Counted from the stretch's first letter, positions 53,308-62,089 are shown. The stretch is 64,000 nt of DNA from Peteryoungia rhizophila (GCF_004912145.1 NZ_STGT01000001.1:434001-498000), one strand, 5' to 3'. Numbers and translations: made by a program. The notes: generated by a model from the sequence alone, not told the origin.

Positions 53308-53451
53308 TCAGTTTGGGCCGCAGCCACGGTCCGTTCCCGTGACTGAGCATGATTGGCAGCTGGTGCCAATACCCTTGTGGTGGAAATCAGGCGGCACAAT
53401 CGAGCCGGCGATATCCTTGCCAATCAAGTACGCAGAACCATTGCCCCCCTC
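53308..53451 (-). pseudogene. Small Cys/His-rich peptide frame, 47 codons, without an in-frame ATG
   Basis: The frame directly continues that of the upstream 31-codon peptide after its TGA. Its early GNGSAYLIGKDIAG repeats the upstream peptide's GSGSSYFIGKAVA. The tail carries PPDFHHKGIGTSCQSCS and a final C-G-P-N, giving two His and three Cys (C-x2-C-x8-C). No ATG is in phase; the ATG at 53455 (ATGA overlap with the upstream stop) would enter this frame if a run of six G (53445-53450) were five. Alternatives are homopolymer sequencing error, slippage, TGA readthrough, or decay. The motif repeat makes chance unlikely. Confidence 0.5.
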
Positions 53452-53547
53452 TCATAAATCACAGTCCTCGTCCTCGGTCGCCACCGCCTTGCCGATGAAA
53501 TAGGAAGAACCGGAGCCAGAGAAAAAGGTCGTGGTTCTCATCGGCAT
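53452..53547 (-). CDS. Small peptide, 31 aa, GSGSSYFIGK motif, downstream of TonB receptor
   Basis: A 31-codon frame, 75 bp after the TonB-receptor stop on the same strand. It begins MPMRTTTFFSGSGSSYFIGK and ends in an acidic tail with one Cys (TEDEDCDL). There is no strong ribosome site; Met1 or Met3 could start. It shares its central G-[SN]-G-S-[SA]-Y-[FL]-I-G-K motif with the frame that follows it. Not a family I can name. Size, Gly/Ser core and Cys-bearing tail would fit a modified-peptide precursor or a metal-binding peptide (inference). Confidence 0.5.
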   Translation of the reverse strand: MPMRTTTFFSGSGSSYFIGKAVATEDEDCDL

Positions 53548-53586
53548 TGGGCGAAAGCGCCGAGAGGGGCGGCTATGATGAGCTTG

Positions 53587-53615
53587 TACCGAACTCGTTG
53601 GGAATTACCGAACTC
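53587..53615. repeat. Direct repeat between TonB receptor and peptide ORFs
   Basis: The 10-mer TACCGAACTC occurs at 53587-53596 and again at 53606-53615, 19 bp apart, just after the receptor stop. It could be a protein-binding site controlling the small peptides, or chance. Confidence 0.4.
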
Positions 53616-53622
53616 CCCTTGC

Positions 53623-56523
53623 TCAAAACTCGGCCGAGGCGCCGAGCCAGAGAGTTCTGCCGATCACCCAGGGCTGCCCGTCCTCGGCTGTTGCATTGCC
53701 CAACTCGTTGAACAGGTTGACCACCTTAAAGTTCAGGGTCAGCCCATGTTCGTCGATGGAGGCGACCTTGTAGGAACCCGCAAGATCGACGGTCAGCACT
53801 GCGTCGAAGGCCTTGTCCTCCCATATATCATGCTGGATGCCGTCGATATCCTCGTTGTCACCTGAGTCAGCCACGCCCTCATAGGCGAAGTTGTAGTTGG
53901 CGGAGAGACCGAGCGCCAGGCGTTCGTCGAAGAAGCTGCCGGTGAGACTGACCTGCGCGCGCAGGGGAATATCCATGTTACCGGTGACGGCGTTGAACCC
54001 GGCCTTGGTGTAGGACGCCCCCTTGTACGAGATCCGGTTCTCCAGATCATCCTCGTCCACGAAATAGCTGTTGGCTGAGACATTGCGGTCCGCCCATGTG
54101 ATTGAGGCAGACAGGAGGGAACTCTCTGCCGGGTTCCAGGTGGCCGTTGGCAACTCCTTGGCATATTCCGCTGTAAAGGAATCATACGAGCCTTTGGCAC
54201 CGTTCGTCAGAACATAAGACGAGCTTGTGGGTGTTGCGGAGGCATATTGGTCGCGCGAGCTACGATGCATGTAGCGCAGGCGCCAGTCGCCTTCGGTCAG
54301 CGGATCGACAAAGTCGATCCCAACAGTGAACTCGTCCGTGTAGGGGGTCTTCAGATCTGAAGCATCAAAGGAATAATAGGCCTGGGCGGTAGAGCTCGTA
54401 AAATCGCCGACGACATTCCCGCTTGGTGCCCTGGTATAGGTGATAAAGCGTGGCTGTTGGTCGCGGATCGCATAGGCAAGGTTCGCGGCGTCGTAGTACC
54501 GGTTGTAGCCTCCGGAAATGCTGAAATCTTCGATCGGCGTCACGGTCGCGACAAGTCGTGGCGCGATGTTGAGGTTGCCCTGATAATCGTCATAGTCGAA
54601 GCGGATGCCAGGGCGGATATTCAGCCCGTCGAAGGTCTGGTCGAGTTCCAGATAGCTGTTGGCCTGCATAATCTGAGCCTTGATGTCGAAGGCTTTATAG
54701 ACCGATTTCGTGTATGCGAACTGCTCGGCATAGCACTCTTCCGTCGTATTGCAGGTAAATGTCGATATGCCCGCGTTCCAGAGCGTAGTGTAGAACGCAG
54801 CAGGTCGATAGGTGTAGTTTACATAATCGGCAGCCCGCCAACGACGCGCCTGCGTATAGCCGAGCTCGTAGCCGGCACGGAACGTGCCATTCCAGACTTC
54901 GCCTGCCAGATCCTGGGACCAGGTATAGCGCTCCTGCCCCTGACCACGTTCGCGCCCCATGCCCCCCTCGCGGCAATCAGTGCTGGTCGTTGATGTCTCA
55001 TCAATCCGGCACCAGTCCAGCATGCTGGTCTCAAATACGCGCACACCGGAGCGAAAATAGGTCGATTTCCAGTTGCGGACGATGTCGTCGCCGCCAAGAT
55101 TGAGCGCATCGGATTTCGATGCAGTAACCTTGCTGGTGAGCGTGACATTGGAGAGCGGAATGCCCCCGAGCGAGAAGTCCTCGAACTCATAAGTGTTTTC
55201 CAGCTTCCCCGCATAAGTCTGGGTCGCTGTGTCGATCTCGAGAGACCGGTAATTGTTCGACTCGAAATCCTGATAGTAGTCAGTGTGGATGCCTTCCAGT
55301 TTGAACAGGCCGAAATCCGTCTCTGCATTGGCCTGCAGCCGATAGAACTCGTTCTTGGATTCTGACTCCACCAGCTCGTCGCCGTAAATGTAGTTCTTCG
55401 CCTTGTTGGTCCAGGCATCCGTCACGCTGTACTGGCCAATGACAGCAATATTGTCCGTGATCGGGCCGGTAACGGAGAAGGCCTTCTTCTTCTTGTAGAA
55501 TTCCGGCTCTTTCACCTCATTCGGATTCAGACCATCCTCAGTCGCGAGGTTGTATTGAACGAGAGAGTCGCTTTCGTATTCTACTGACGCAGTTGCCCTC
55601 AACCTGTCGGTTGCCGGCTCCATCAGCTTGTATTCAACGACGCCCCCCTGGAAGGAGCCGTACCGGGCCGACGCATTGCTGTCGATGACCGTTGCGGACT
55701 CGACAAAATCTGTCGGGACAAACACCGTCTGCGAGTGCAGGCCATAGATGCGATCGGCATTGTAGGCGGCATCGTCGTCGGAAAGCTCTCCGCGGTTGCC
55801 TGTGTTATAAGGCTCCTCCGTCCCCGTCACCGTATTGATGCCGATGCCGTTCAGGATGAAGTTGTTTTCATAGGTCCGCCCGCCTGAAATCGAGACTTCC
55901 TGCGGGCGCGTGTTGAGGATCGCCTGCCCCTCGACGCCTGCCTCGTCGTTGGTGTCGTCCTGGTATTGCACATTCGGCAGGCCGCGCAGGAAGCTGTTGG
56001 CATCCGCGCTGCTGGTGCGGATGCCGACCTGAGTGGAATCGAGCACTGTCGTTCCCGTATCCGCAGCGCTTTCAGTCCCCAGCTTCACCCCGGCGGCTGA
56101 CGAGGAAACGGTGATTTCCTCAAGCACGGTCGTGCCTGCCGCCGCCGCGTCGTCGATCGTGCCGGCCGCGACGAGCGAAGTCGTGCGCGCACCGGTGACG
56201 CGGATTTCGATGCCGGATCCGGCGAGCAAAGCACGCAAGGCCGAGAGAGGATCGGTTTCGCCGGCAACCGTGCCGGATGTGCGGCCCGAGACGAGGGCTG
56301 CGGCATAGCCGACCTGCCAGCCCGTCTGCCGGGTAAAGGCCCGGAGCGCTGCATCGAGCGGCTGGGCGGCGATCGAGATCGCCCGTGGGCCGTTTGCTGC
56401 GGAGCCCGCCGCAAGATCCTGCGCTCGAAGCGGAGGCAAACCGGCCGAAGCCGACACCAGCGCCGTAGATACCATGAATAGGGCAAGCCTGCGCTTGCCG
56501 GTCGAAACTCTACGCTCTGCCAT
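53623..56523 (-). CDS. TonB-dependent outer-membrane receptor with STN signalling domain
   Basis: A 966-residue receptor. The signal peptide starts MAERRVSTGKRRLALFMVST and probably ends near PLRAQ. An STN domain (about 40-105; PLDAALRAFTRQTGWQVGYA) signals to FecR. The plug includes SFLRGLPNVQYQDDTNDEAG and SISGGRTYENNFILNGIGIN. The rest is a beta-barrel ending in WLGASAEF with the C-terminal Phe. Extracellular loops carry Cys pairs (DWCRIDETSTTSTDC; TCNTTEEC). ATG at 56523 follows GGGGATGAA. Ligand unknown; the M16 peptidase upstream suggests a peptide or protein rather than a simple siderophore. Confidence 0.92.
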   Translation of the reverse strand: MAERRVSTGKRRLALFMVSTALVSASAGLPPLRAQDLAAGSAANGPRAISIAAQPLDAALRAFTRQTGWQVGYAAALVSGRTSGTVAGETDPLSALRALLAGSGIEIRVTGARTTSLVAAGTIDDAAAAGTTVLEEITVSSSAAGVKLGTESAADTGTTVLDSTQVGIRTSSADANSFLRGLPNVQYQDDTNDEAGVEGQAILNTRPQEVSISGGRTYENNFILNGIGINTVTGTEEPYNTGNRGELSDDDAAYNADRIYGLHSQTVFVPTDFVESATVIDSNASARYGSFQGGVVEYKLMEPATDRLRATASVEYESDSLVQYNLATEDGLNPNEVKEPEFYKKKKAFSVTGPITDNIAVIGQYSVTDAWTNKAKNYIYGDELVESESKNEFYRLQANAETDFGLFKLEGIHTDYYQDFESNNYRSLEIDTATQTYAGKLENTYEFEDFSLGGIPLSNVTLTSKVTASKSDALNLGGDDIVRNWKSTYFRSGVRVFETSMLDWCRIDETSTTSTDCREGGMGRERGQGQERYTWSQDLAGEVWNGTFRAGYELGYTQARRWRAADYVNYTYRPAAFYTTLWNAGISTFTCNTTEECYAEQFAYTKSVYKAFDIKAQIMQANSYLELDQTFDGLNIRPGIRFDYDDYQGNLNIAPRLVATVTPIEDFSISGGYNRYYDAANLAYAIRDQQPRFITYTRAPSGNVVGDFTSSTAQAYYSFDASDLKTPYTDEFTVGIDFVDPLTEGDWRLRYMHRSSRDQYASATPTSSSYVLTNGAKGSYDSFTAEYAKELPTATWNPAESSLLSASITWADRNVSANSYFVDEDDLENRISYKGASYTKAGFNAVTGNMDIPLRAQVSLTGSFFDERLALGLSANYNFAYEGVADSGDNEDIDGIQHDIWEDKAFDAVLTVDLAGSYKVASIDEHGLTLNFKVVNLFNELGNATAEDGQPWVIGRTLWLGASAEF

Positions 56524-56644
56524 TTCATCCCCGGGCCAGAAGCCCTCGTCACCCTGTTGCCACCCCACCGCCGCACCTCATGCGCAGCGGTTCTGAAAGG
56601 GATGACGTGCGAGCCCAGGCGGTCTCACAAAAAAACTTGAGCGA

Positions 56645-57637
56645 TTAGTGAATGAATAAAATCCCGCCCGGCAGGCGCTCGATTGTCGCCCCCGCTGCGG
56701 TCACCACGCTGTCGATCGCGGCTCCCGCCTCGGCGATACGAAAACTGCCGCTGACTGGCGTATCGAGCACGGTGCCCGGTAGCGTCACGATGCTGATATC
56801 CACATGACGGCCGATCTCGTCCAGCGCCGTGCGCAGCGGGACGGCCGAAAGCTCGATCCAGCCGTCGCGCCAGGCAAGCCGGTGCTGGGCCGTGCCATCG
56901 GGCAGAAGCGCAATGGCAGTGCTGCTGATGGCGGCTGTCTGTCCCGGCGTCAGTGCTACCGGTTCGCTGGCCGTGCCGTCGGGGACCAGCATCACGCGGC
57001 CGCTATCGAGATGCACGAGGTCTTCGCCTTCGCCGCGTGCGACATTGAACGCGGTTCCCGTCACCCGCACGGTTCCGAAGCCGCCGGTCACAGTGAAGGG
57101 CCGGGTCACATCATGCACAACGTCGAAATAGGCCTCGCCATCGAGAAGCCGCACGGCACGGCGACCGTTCTCGAAATCCAGCATCACCGCTGTCTGGCTG
57201 TTCATCTGCATGCGCGATCCGTCCGGCAGGTCGATCGTGGTGATTTCGCCGGCATCGGTGCGGTGGTCGGCCTGAAGCCGGAGCAGCCAGTCGCTGCCGA
57301 GCAGCGGCACAATGACAGCTGCGGCGATCGACGCGGCAAGCGCGAGAGGGGCTGCACGGCGCAGCATCGAAGCCGAGGCGACCGGTGAACGCACCGTCCC
57401 CGGCCGTGTCCGCGCACTCGCCGCCTGGGCTGTCGCGACGGTCAGGGCGGGACAGTCGTAGAGCGCGCGGACCCGCGCCAGTGCCGCGCCTCGGTCCGCG
57501 CCTTCGGCCAGCCAGGCATCGAGCGCCGCCCGTTCGGCCTCTCCGGCCTCTAACCTCAGCACCCATTCCAGCGCCTGATCGGTCACGGGATCGGGATGTC
57601 GGAAGTCTGTGGTTTTTTCGTCAATCACTGAAGGCAT
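56645..57637 (-). CDS. fecR: FecR-family anti-sigma regulator
   Basis: A 330-residue inner-membrane protein. The N-terminal cytoplasmic DUF4880/anti-sigma part (TDQALEWVLRLEAGEAERAA then LDAWLAEGA) precedes one membrane helix (PLALAASIAAAVIVPLLG). The periplasmic FecR domain begins TTIDLPDGSRMQMNSQTAVM. The C-terminal segment (AVPLRTALDEIGRHVDISIV) is an STN-like fold that meets the receptor. It relays receptor occupancy to the ECF sigma factor. GGAAGA lies before the ATG; it is followed after about 120 bp by the receptor gene. Confidence 0.92.
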   Translation of the reverse strand: MPSVIDEKTTDFRHPDPVTDQALEWVLRLEAGEAERAALDAWLAEGADRGAALARVRALYDCPALTVATAQAASARTRPGTVRSPVASASMLRRAAPLALAASIAAAVIVPLLGSDWLLRLQADHRTDAGEITTIDLPDGSRMQMNSQTAVMLDFENGRRAVRLLDGEAYFDVVHDVTRPFTVTGGFGTVRVTGTAFNVARGEGEDLVHLDSGRVMLVPDGTASEPVALTPGQTAAISSTAIALLPDGTAQHRLAWRDGWIELSAVPLRTALDEIGRHVDISIVTLPGTVLDTPVSGSFRIAEAGAAIDSVVTAAGATIERLPGGILFIH

Positions 57638-57728
57638 GACGGTCTTCCGTTGAATTGGTGCTTGATAAAAAGTGACGTTTCAAAGCGGTCCTCCTCCCAA
57701 AAAATGTAGTCTTGGCCCTCAAAGCGGG

Positions 57729-58247
57729 TCATCGATCCATCCTCTCGCGGATCTCGAGCAGAACGGCCATGGCCATCTTCATGTCGTTGAACACCGTATT
57801 GGGCGAGACCCCGAGCCGTTTCGCGATCTCCGGATAGGCAAGGCCCTCCAGCCGGTTGAGGCACCAGGCCGAGCGTGCCCGGGGCGGCAGGGTGAGCAGT
57901 GCCCGATTGAAGGCCTGAACCATGTCCCGCTGGATGGCCTGGTCTTCGATGCTCGGTTGCGGATCGGCGACCACGGCGTCTGCAGCGTCGAAATCCCGCT
58001 CTTCGTGCAGCGAGCGTACCTTGCGGCGGCGCAGGTGATCGAGCGCCAGATTGCGTGCCGTCTGCCAGAGAAATCCCTCGACATTGCCGGGTGTGCCCTG
58101 CTCGAGCGCCCTCCGCGCCCTGAGATAAGCGTCATGCGTCAGCTCTTCCGCCTCGGATGCGTCGCGCACGATGCGCAGGATCGCCCGGTAGAGCGATGGC
58201 CGCATGCCAAGAAACGCCTCGTCGAGCCGCTGCGTGTCGCCTGTCAT
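57729..58247 (-). CDS. fecI: FecI-type ECF sigma factor
   Basis: A 172-residue sigma-70-family protein with region 2 (about 15-80; EAEELTHDAYLRARRALEQG, GFLWQTARNLALDHLRRRKV) and region 4 (about 110-165; LPPRARSAWCLNRLEGLAYP, IAKRLGVSPNTVFNDMKMAM). It should direct transcription of the receptor gene when FecR signals ligand binding. It lies 91 bp before fecR and 85 bp after the M16 peptidase gene. Confidence 0.92.
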   Translation of the reverse strand: MTGDTQRLDEAFLGMRPSLYRAILRIVRDASEAEELTHDAYLRARRALEQGTPGNVEGFLWQTARNLALDHLRRRKVRSLHEERDFDAADAVVADPQPSIEDQAIQRDMVQAFNRALLTLPPRARSAWCLNRLEGLAYPEIAKRLGVSPNTVFNDMKMAMAVLLEIRERMDR

Positions 58248-58332
58248 CGCGGTATCCGGGCTCCGGCCGCGCGAGGCGCCCGCCGCCGCAGAGGGCGCGA
58301 AGACGAGGCGAGCGGAAAGATCGGCAAGCCGT

Positions 58333-61107
58333 TCATTCGACCTCGCGTTCGGGACCGGTCATCGCGCCACGTGGCAGCTTGGTCAGGACCGCGATGTTGT
58401 CGGTCCGGAAAATATGCCGTGCATGGGCTTCGAGGCGTGGAGCAGTCACCTTGTCGCCCAGCTCCTGCATGCGCTTCAAGTAGCCAGCATCGCCATATCG
58501 GCGATGACTGAGCGCCAGCCGGCGCAGCCAGGTGTTGGGATCGGTCAGGCGGCTTCCTTCGGCAAATGCGATGTCGGCACGGATCTTGTCGACATCCGCC
58601 TGCCGGGCGATCTCCGGCATGCCATCGAGAACAGCAAGGGCTGCCTGCGTCAATTCCTGCGTCCGATCTGGCGCGCAATAGAAGGCGAGCGTGCCGAGCA
58701 CGCGATCCTGATCGGGCTCGACTTCCAGCTCGAATTCCAGGCTGTAGATGCCGCCGAGCCTGTTCCGCAATTCCTTCTTGAGGCTCTGCTGCGCCATGGG
58801 TGTGAGCGTCGAAATGAGGAAACTCGCCTCCGGCGTCCAGTCGAGACCGGCATAAAAGGAAATCTCGACCCGCGCGCGGTCATCGGAAAACACTTCGACG
58901 TCAGCCACATGTCGCCCGGAACGCTGCAACGCGATGTCCCGTTGCACTGAAGCCTTGCGCGGGATGGCGCCGATTACAGAGGCGAAGGTGTCGCGGATCT
59001 CGCTGCCCGGTTTCGGCCCAACGGCATACCAGGTCGCAGGCTGCTCGAAATGGGCGCGCGCGATCCCGGTCATCGCCTCCGGCGTCAGCTGCACCAGCGC
59101 CTGCATGTCGTCGGCGGCGCCCGACGTTCCGTAGAGCAGCTCGGCCCGCCGCGCAGCCGCATGATCCGGCGCGGCGCCGTTGATCTGATCTCCCAGCGCC
59201 TCGACCGCCTCGGCGCGCACGGCACCGAAGGCACTGGTCGCGGCATAGATTTGAAGCAGGGCCGGAAGCTTGTCCGGCATGGCGGCGATGCCGGCGTCCA
59301 GATGCCCCTCCTTGAGCGCGATACTCCAATGCTGCGTCTGGTTCTCGGCCCATAGATCGAATTCGGCCTGGGTCCAGAAGGCAAAGCCGCTCTGGGTGAA
59401 GAGCTGCACTGCGGCTTGCGAGGCGGAACTGCCGAAATTCCGGTTGAGGTAGCCGGGTTGCGACTGGCCCGAAAGGTAGACTTTTCCGTCCGGCGTCTCG
59501 CGCACCAGCCAGACCACCGTGTCGCCGTTCGACAGCTGCCACTCGATCACCTCGGGGTCAGAAGCCACGCTTTCGCCGACCATGCGGCCCGATCGGTCGA
59601 CATGGCGATCGGCGGGCCAGACTGGAGCCACCGCTTCGACCACAGGCTCGGCCGGAAGCGGTTCTCGCGGTGGAAGCTCCGCCATGGCTGCCCAGCGCGC
59701 GCGCTCTGCTTCGACCGAAGCCGCGCTCGGAAGCGTCACCTCGACGCCACCCGGCGCCTGGTAGAACAGCACCCGATCCTCGGCGGAGAGCATCTCCCGC
59801 AGACGCGCGTTGAGCCCTTCGAAAGTGATGCGATCGAGGAGGTCAGCCGTGCGCGCCGTGCGGACTGCCGGATCGTCGACGACGGAACCGGTGAGCACCG
59901 CCGAGGCGATGCGGTCCTCCCATTCGGCATAGGTTCGGTTCTCGGCCGCCTCCCGATTGCTTCGATTGATCGCACGCGCCCGTTTCATAAGCTCTTCGAA
60001 CCCGTTGCGCGAGAGACCGTCGCGATTCAGGCGCTCGACGGTCTCAACGAGCGCAGAGGTCGCAGCCGCATGTTTGTCGGTGCGGGCGTTGAAGGCGAGG
60101 ATCAGCCGTCGCTCGGTCGTTTCCTGCGCCGCAAAGCCGAGGCTTTCCGTGACGTCGGCATGATGCGCCCCTTCCGCCTGCACCGCGTCGCGGATCAGCC
60201 GCGTGAGGAAATATTGCTGCAGATAGGCCATCTGGCCCTCACCCGTCAGGCGGTCCGGCATTGGCAGACGCAAGGCATAGGTCACCTGCGAGCTCGATCC
60301 CTCGTTGTCCTGAACCAGCGCAACGTTCAGCCCCTGTTTCAGGGGCAGGATGCGATAGTCGCGCTCGGGAGCGGCGAGTGCCGGGGCGGCGCCGAAGACA
60401 CTCTCCAGCGCCTGCCGGGCAGCTCCGTGGTCGAAGCGGCCGGAGACGATCAGCGTCATGTTCGAGGCCCGGTAAAAACTCTGGTAGAAGCTGCGGATCT
60501 CCGCGATCGAGGTTCGCGATATGCCGGCATGGGTGCCAATGGTCGGCCGATCGACATAGCGCGAGCCCGAGCGCAGGGCAGCTTTCTTCAGCCGGCTGAC
60601 CCGGTCGGCGACGCTGACGGTCTGGCGCAGTTCTTCGAGGATGACGAAGCGTTCCTTCTCCCAGTCCTCGGCCTCGAGCGCCGGCTTCAGCACGAGATCG
60701 GCCATGAACTGCAGCGAACCCGCCAGGTCGAGTGCGTCGTCGGGGCGCGTGCGCAGCATGAACTGCGTTTCCGCCTCCCGCGTCACCGCGTTGATTTGCA
60801 CGCCGGTGCGCCAGCCGAGCGCCTCGATCTCCTCATGCATGGAGCGGCCACGCACCACATTCGTCTGGAACACCATGTGTTCGAGGATATGGGCGATCCC
60901 GCTCGGCACCGGTTCATCCACCGATCCGGCATGCACGATGAGGCGGATGTTGAACGGATCGGTATCCTTGCCGCTGTCATGCAGGAAGTAGCGCAGGCCA
61001 TTGTCGAGCTGGCCGGTGGCTATGCGCGGGTCCCAGCCCGGTTCAGTCGCTGCCGATGGCGAGACAAGGCAGAGCAGTGTGAGGATGGCAGCGAGGCATA
61101 GGCGCAT
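58333..61107 (-). CDS. Secreted M16-family zinc metallopeptidase (PqqL/FusC-like)
   Basis: A 924-residue protein with signal peptide MRLCLAAILTLLCLVSPSAA, so periplasmic. The inverted zinc motif HxxEH is in SGIAHILEHMVFQT, and the third ligand Glu is probably in WEKERFVILEELRQT about 75 residues on. Two homologous M16 halves follow, the second starting about residue 520 (WQLSNGDTVVWLVRETPDGK) without an intact HxxEH, as is usual. Length matches E. coli PqqL and Pectobacterium FusC, which degrade material imported by a TonB receptor. Same strand as fecI, fecR and receptor. Confidence 0.9.
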   Translation of the reverse strand: MRLCLAAILTLLCLVSPSAATEPGWDPRIATGQLDNGLRYFLHDSGKDTDPFNIRLIVHAGSVDEPVPSGIAHILEHMVFQTNVVRGRSMHEEIEALGWRTGVQINAVTREAETQFMLRTRPDDALDLAGSLQFMADLVLKPALEAEDWEKERFVILEELRQTVSVADRVSRLKKAALRSGSRYVDRPTIGTHAGISRTSIAEIRSFYQSFYRASNMTLIVSGRFDHGAARQALESVFGAAPALAAPERDYRILPLKQGLNVALVQDNEGSSSQVTYALRLPMPDRLTGEGQMAYLQQYFLTRLIRDAVQAEGAHHADVTESLGFAAQETTERRLILAFNARTDKHAAATSALVETVERLNRDGLSRNGFEELMKRARAINRSNREAAENRTYAEWEDRIASAVLTGSVVDDPAVRTARTADLLDRITFEGLNARLREMLSAEDRVLFYQAPGGVEVTLPSAASVEAERARWAAMAELPPREPLPAEPVVEAVAPVWPADRHVDRSGRMVGESVASDPEVIEWQLSNGDTVVWLVRETPDGKVYLSGQSQPGYLNRNFGSSASQAAVQLFTQSGFAFWTQAEFDLWAENQTQHWSIALKEGHLDAGIAAMPDKLPALLQIYAATSAFGAVRAEAVEALGDQINGAAPDHAAARRAELLYGTSGAADDMQALVQLTPEAMTGIARAHFEQPATWYAVGPKPGSEIRDTFASVIGAIPRKASVQRDIALQRSGRHVADVEVFSDDRARVEISFYAGLDWTPEASFLISTLTPMAQQSLKKELRNRLGGIYSLEFELEVEPDQDRVLGTLAFYCAPDRTQELTQAALAVLDGMPEIARQADVDKIRADIAFAEGSRLTDPNTWLRRLALSHRRYGDAGYLKRMQELGDKVTAPRLEAHARHIFRTDNIAVLTKLPRGAMTGPEREVE

Positions 61108-61300
61108 GGGGATTTCCGTGTGTCGGGCCCACCATTGTCGAACTCGAAGTGGCGGACAAAAGATGAGCGCCACTATCAACTATTCCGCCATACCACAAGT
61201 GGCTGCTTCGTCCAGACCGGGAACCGCAGGTGCTGGCCGGGTCATTCTCCCGACGTCGTTCCAAGCGAGCAAACCCTGAACTTTGTGCGCCAAGCCTGCC
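61108..61300. other. Intergenic region between fhuC-like and M16 peptidase genes
   Basis: This should hold the promoter for the M16 gene on the minus strand and the end of the fhu-type transcript. A 38-codon plus-strand frame (61163-61279) is open but lacks a ribosome site, so I do not call it. No Fur/Irr-type palindrome stands out by eye. Confidence 0.4.
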
Positions 61301-62089
61301 CTATCGGGCAATCGCCAAGGGTCTGCCAGTCGGCTCATGCGTCATGACATCCATCGGCAGGCCGTAGACGCGCTGCAGTGCTTCCGGCGTCATGATCGTC
61401 TCCGGTGCTCCCTGCAAGATCAATCGGCCGGAATGGAGAGCCATGATGGTGTCGCAGAAGCGCGATGCCATGTTGACGTCGTGCAGCACGATGACGATGC
61501 CGAGACCTTTCTCGTGCGACAATTTCCGGACCAGGGAAAGCACCTCGATCTGATGCGCAATGTCGAGCGCCGAGATCGGCTCGTCGAGCAGCAGGCACTG
61601 CGTGTCCTGCGCCACCAGCATGGCGAGCCAGGCGCGCTGCCTTTCGCCGCCCGAAAGGGTGTCGACGAGGCGGTCGGCAAGCGGACCAACGCCCGTCAAC
61701 TCGATTGCTTCCTCGGTCTTTCTCCTGTCCACCTCGCCGAAACGACCCAGCGCGCCATGCCAGGGATAACGCCCCAGGGAGACGAGTTCCAGAACCGTCA
61801 TGCCGGCTGCCGATGGAAGGTGCTGCGCCAGATAGGCCAATTTGCGCGCCAGGGCCCGGTCGCCCCATGCATCCAGACGCTGGCCGTCCAGTGTGATGCT
61901 GCCGCTGGTCGGGTCATGCTGTCGTGCCAGCAGTTTCAACAGCGTCGACTTGCCAGAACCGTTGTGGCCGATCAGCCCGAGAACCCGACCATCCATCGGT
62001 ATCTCCAGCGTGAGCGGCGGCAGTATCGGCCGATCGTCCACACTGAAGGTGACGTCACGAAGAGCAAATGTCGATCTCTGTCTGTTCAA
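61301..62089 (-). CDS. fhuC: Iron-siderophore ABC transporter ATP-binding protein (FhuC-like)
   Basis: A 262-residue ATPase of the FecE/FhuC type. Walker A is GHNGSGKST, the Q-loop region LAYLAQHLPSAAGMTVLELV carries the siderophore-family GRYPWHG, the signature is LSGGERQR, and Walker B is CLLLDEPISALD with VLHDVNMASRF. I chose the TTG at 62089 because it overlaps the FhuF-like stop (TTGA) and has GAGG upstream; an ATG at 62131 would overlap by 46 bp. It works with the double permease upstream. Confidence 0.9.
   Translation of the reverse strand: MNRQRSTFALRDVTFSVDDRPILPPLTLEIPMDGRVLGLIGHNGSGKSTLLKLLARQHDPTSGSITLDGQRLDAWGDRALARKLAYLAQHLPSAAGMTVLELVSLGRYPWHGALGRFGEVDRRKTEEAIELTGVGPLADRLVDTLSGGERQRAWLAMLVAQDTQCLLLDEPISALDIAHQIEVLSLVRKLSHEKGLGIVIVLHDVNMASRFCDTIMALHSGRLILQGAPETIMTPEALQRVYGLPMDVMTHEPTGRPLAIAR

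Noticed and set aside
53428..53500. Possible selenocysteine reading of the TGA between the two peptide frames
   Set aside because: No SECIS-like hairpin is apparent directly after the TGA and no selenoprotein family match; a six-G error or decay is simpler.
57625..57732. 35-codon minus-strand frame between fecI and fecR, starting inside the fecI stop
   Set aside because: Overlaps the fecR start and its ribosome site; composition random-like.
59416..61101. 561-codon plus-strand open frame
   Set aside because: Shadow of the M16 peptidase gene; Arg/His/Asp-rich, no ribosome site, while the minus strand has HxxEH and a signal peptide.
61163..61279. 38-codon plus-strand frame between fhuC-like and M16 genes
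   Set aside because: No ribosome site and no resemblance to the small peptides downstream of the receptor; kept only as intergenic.
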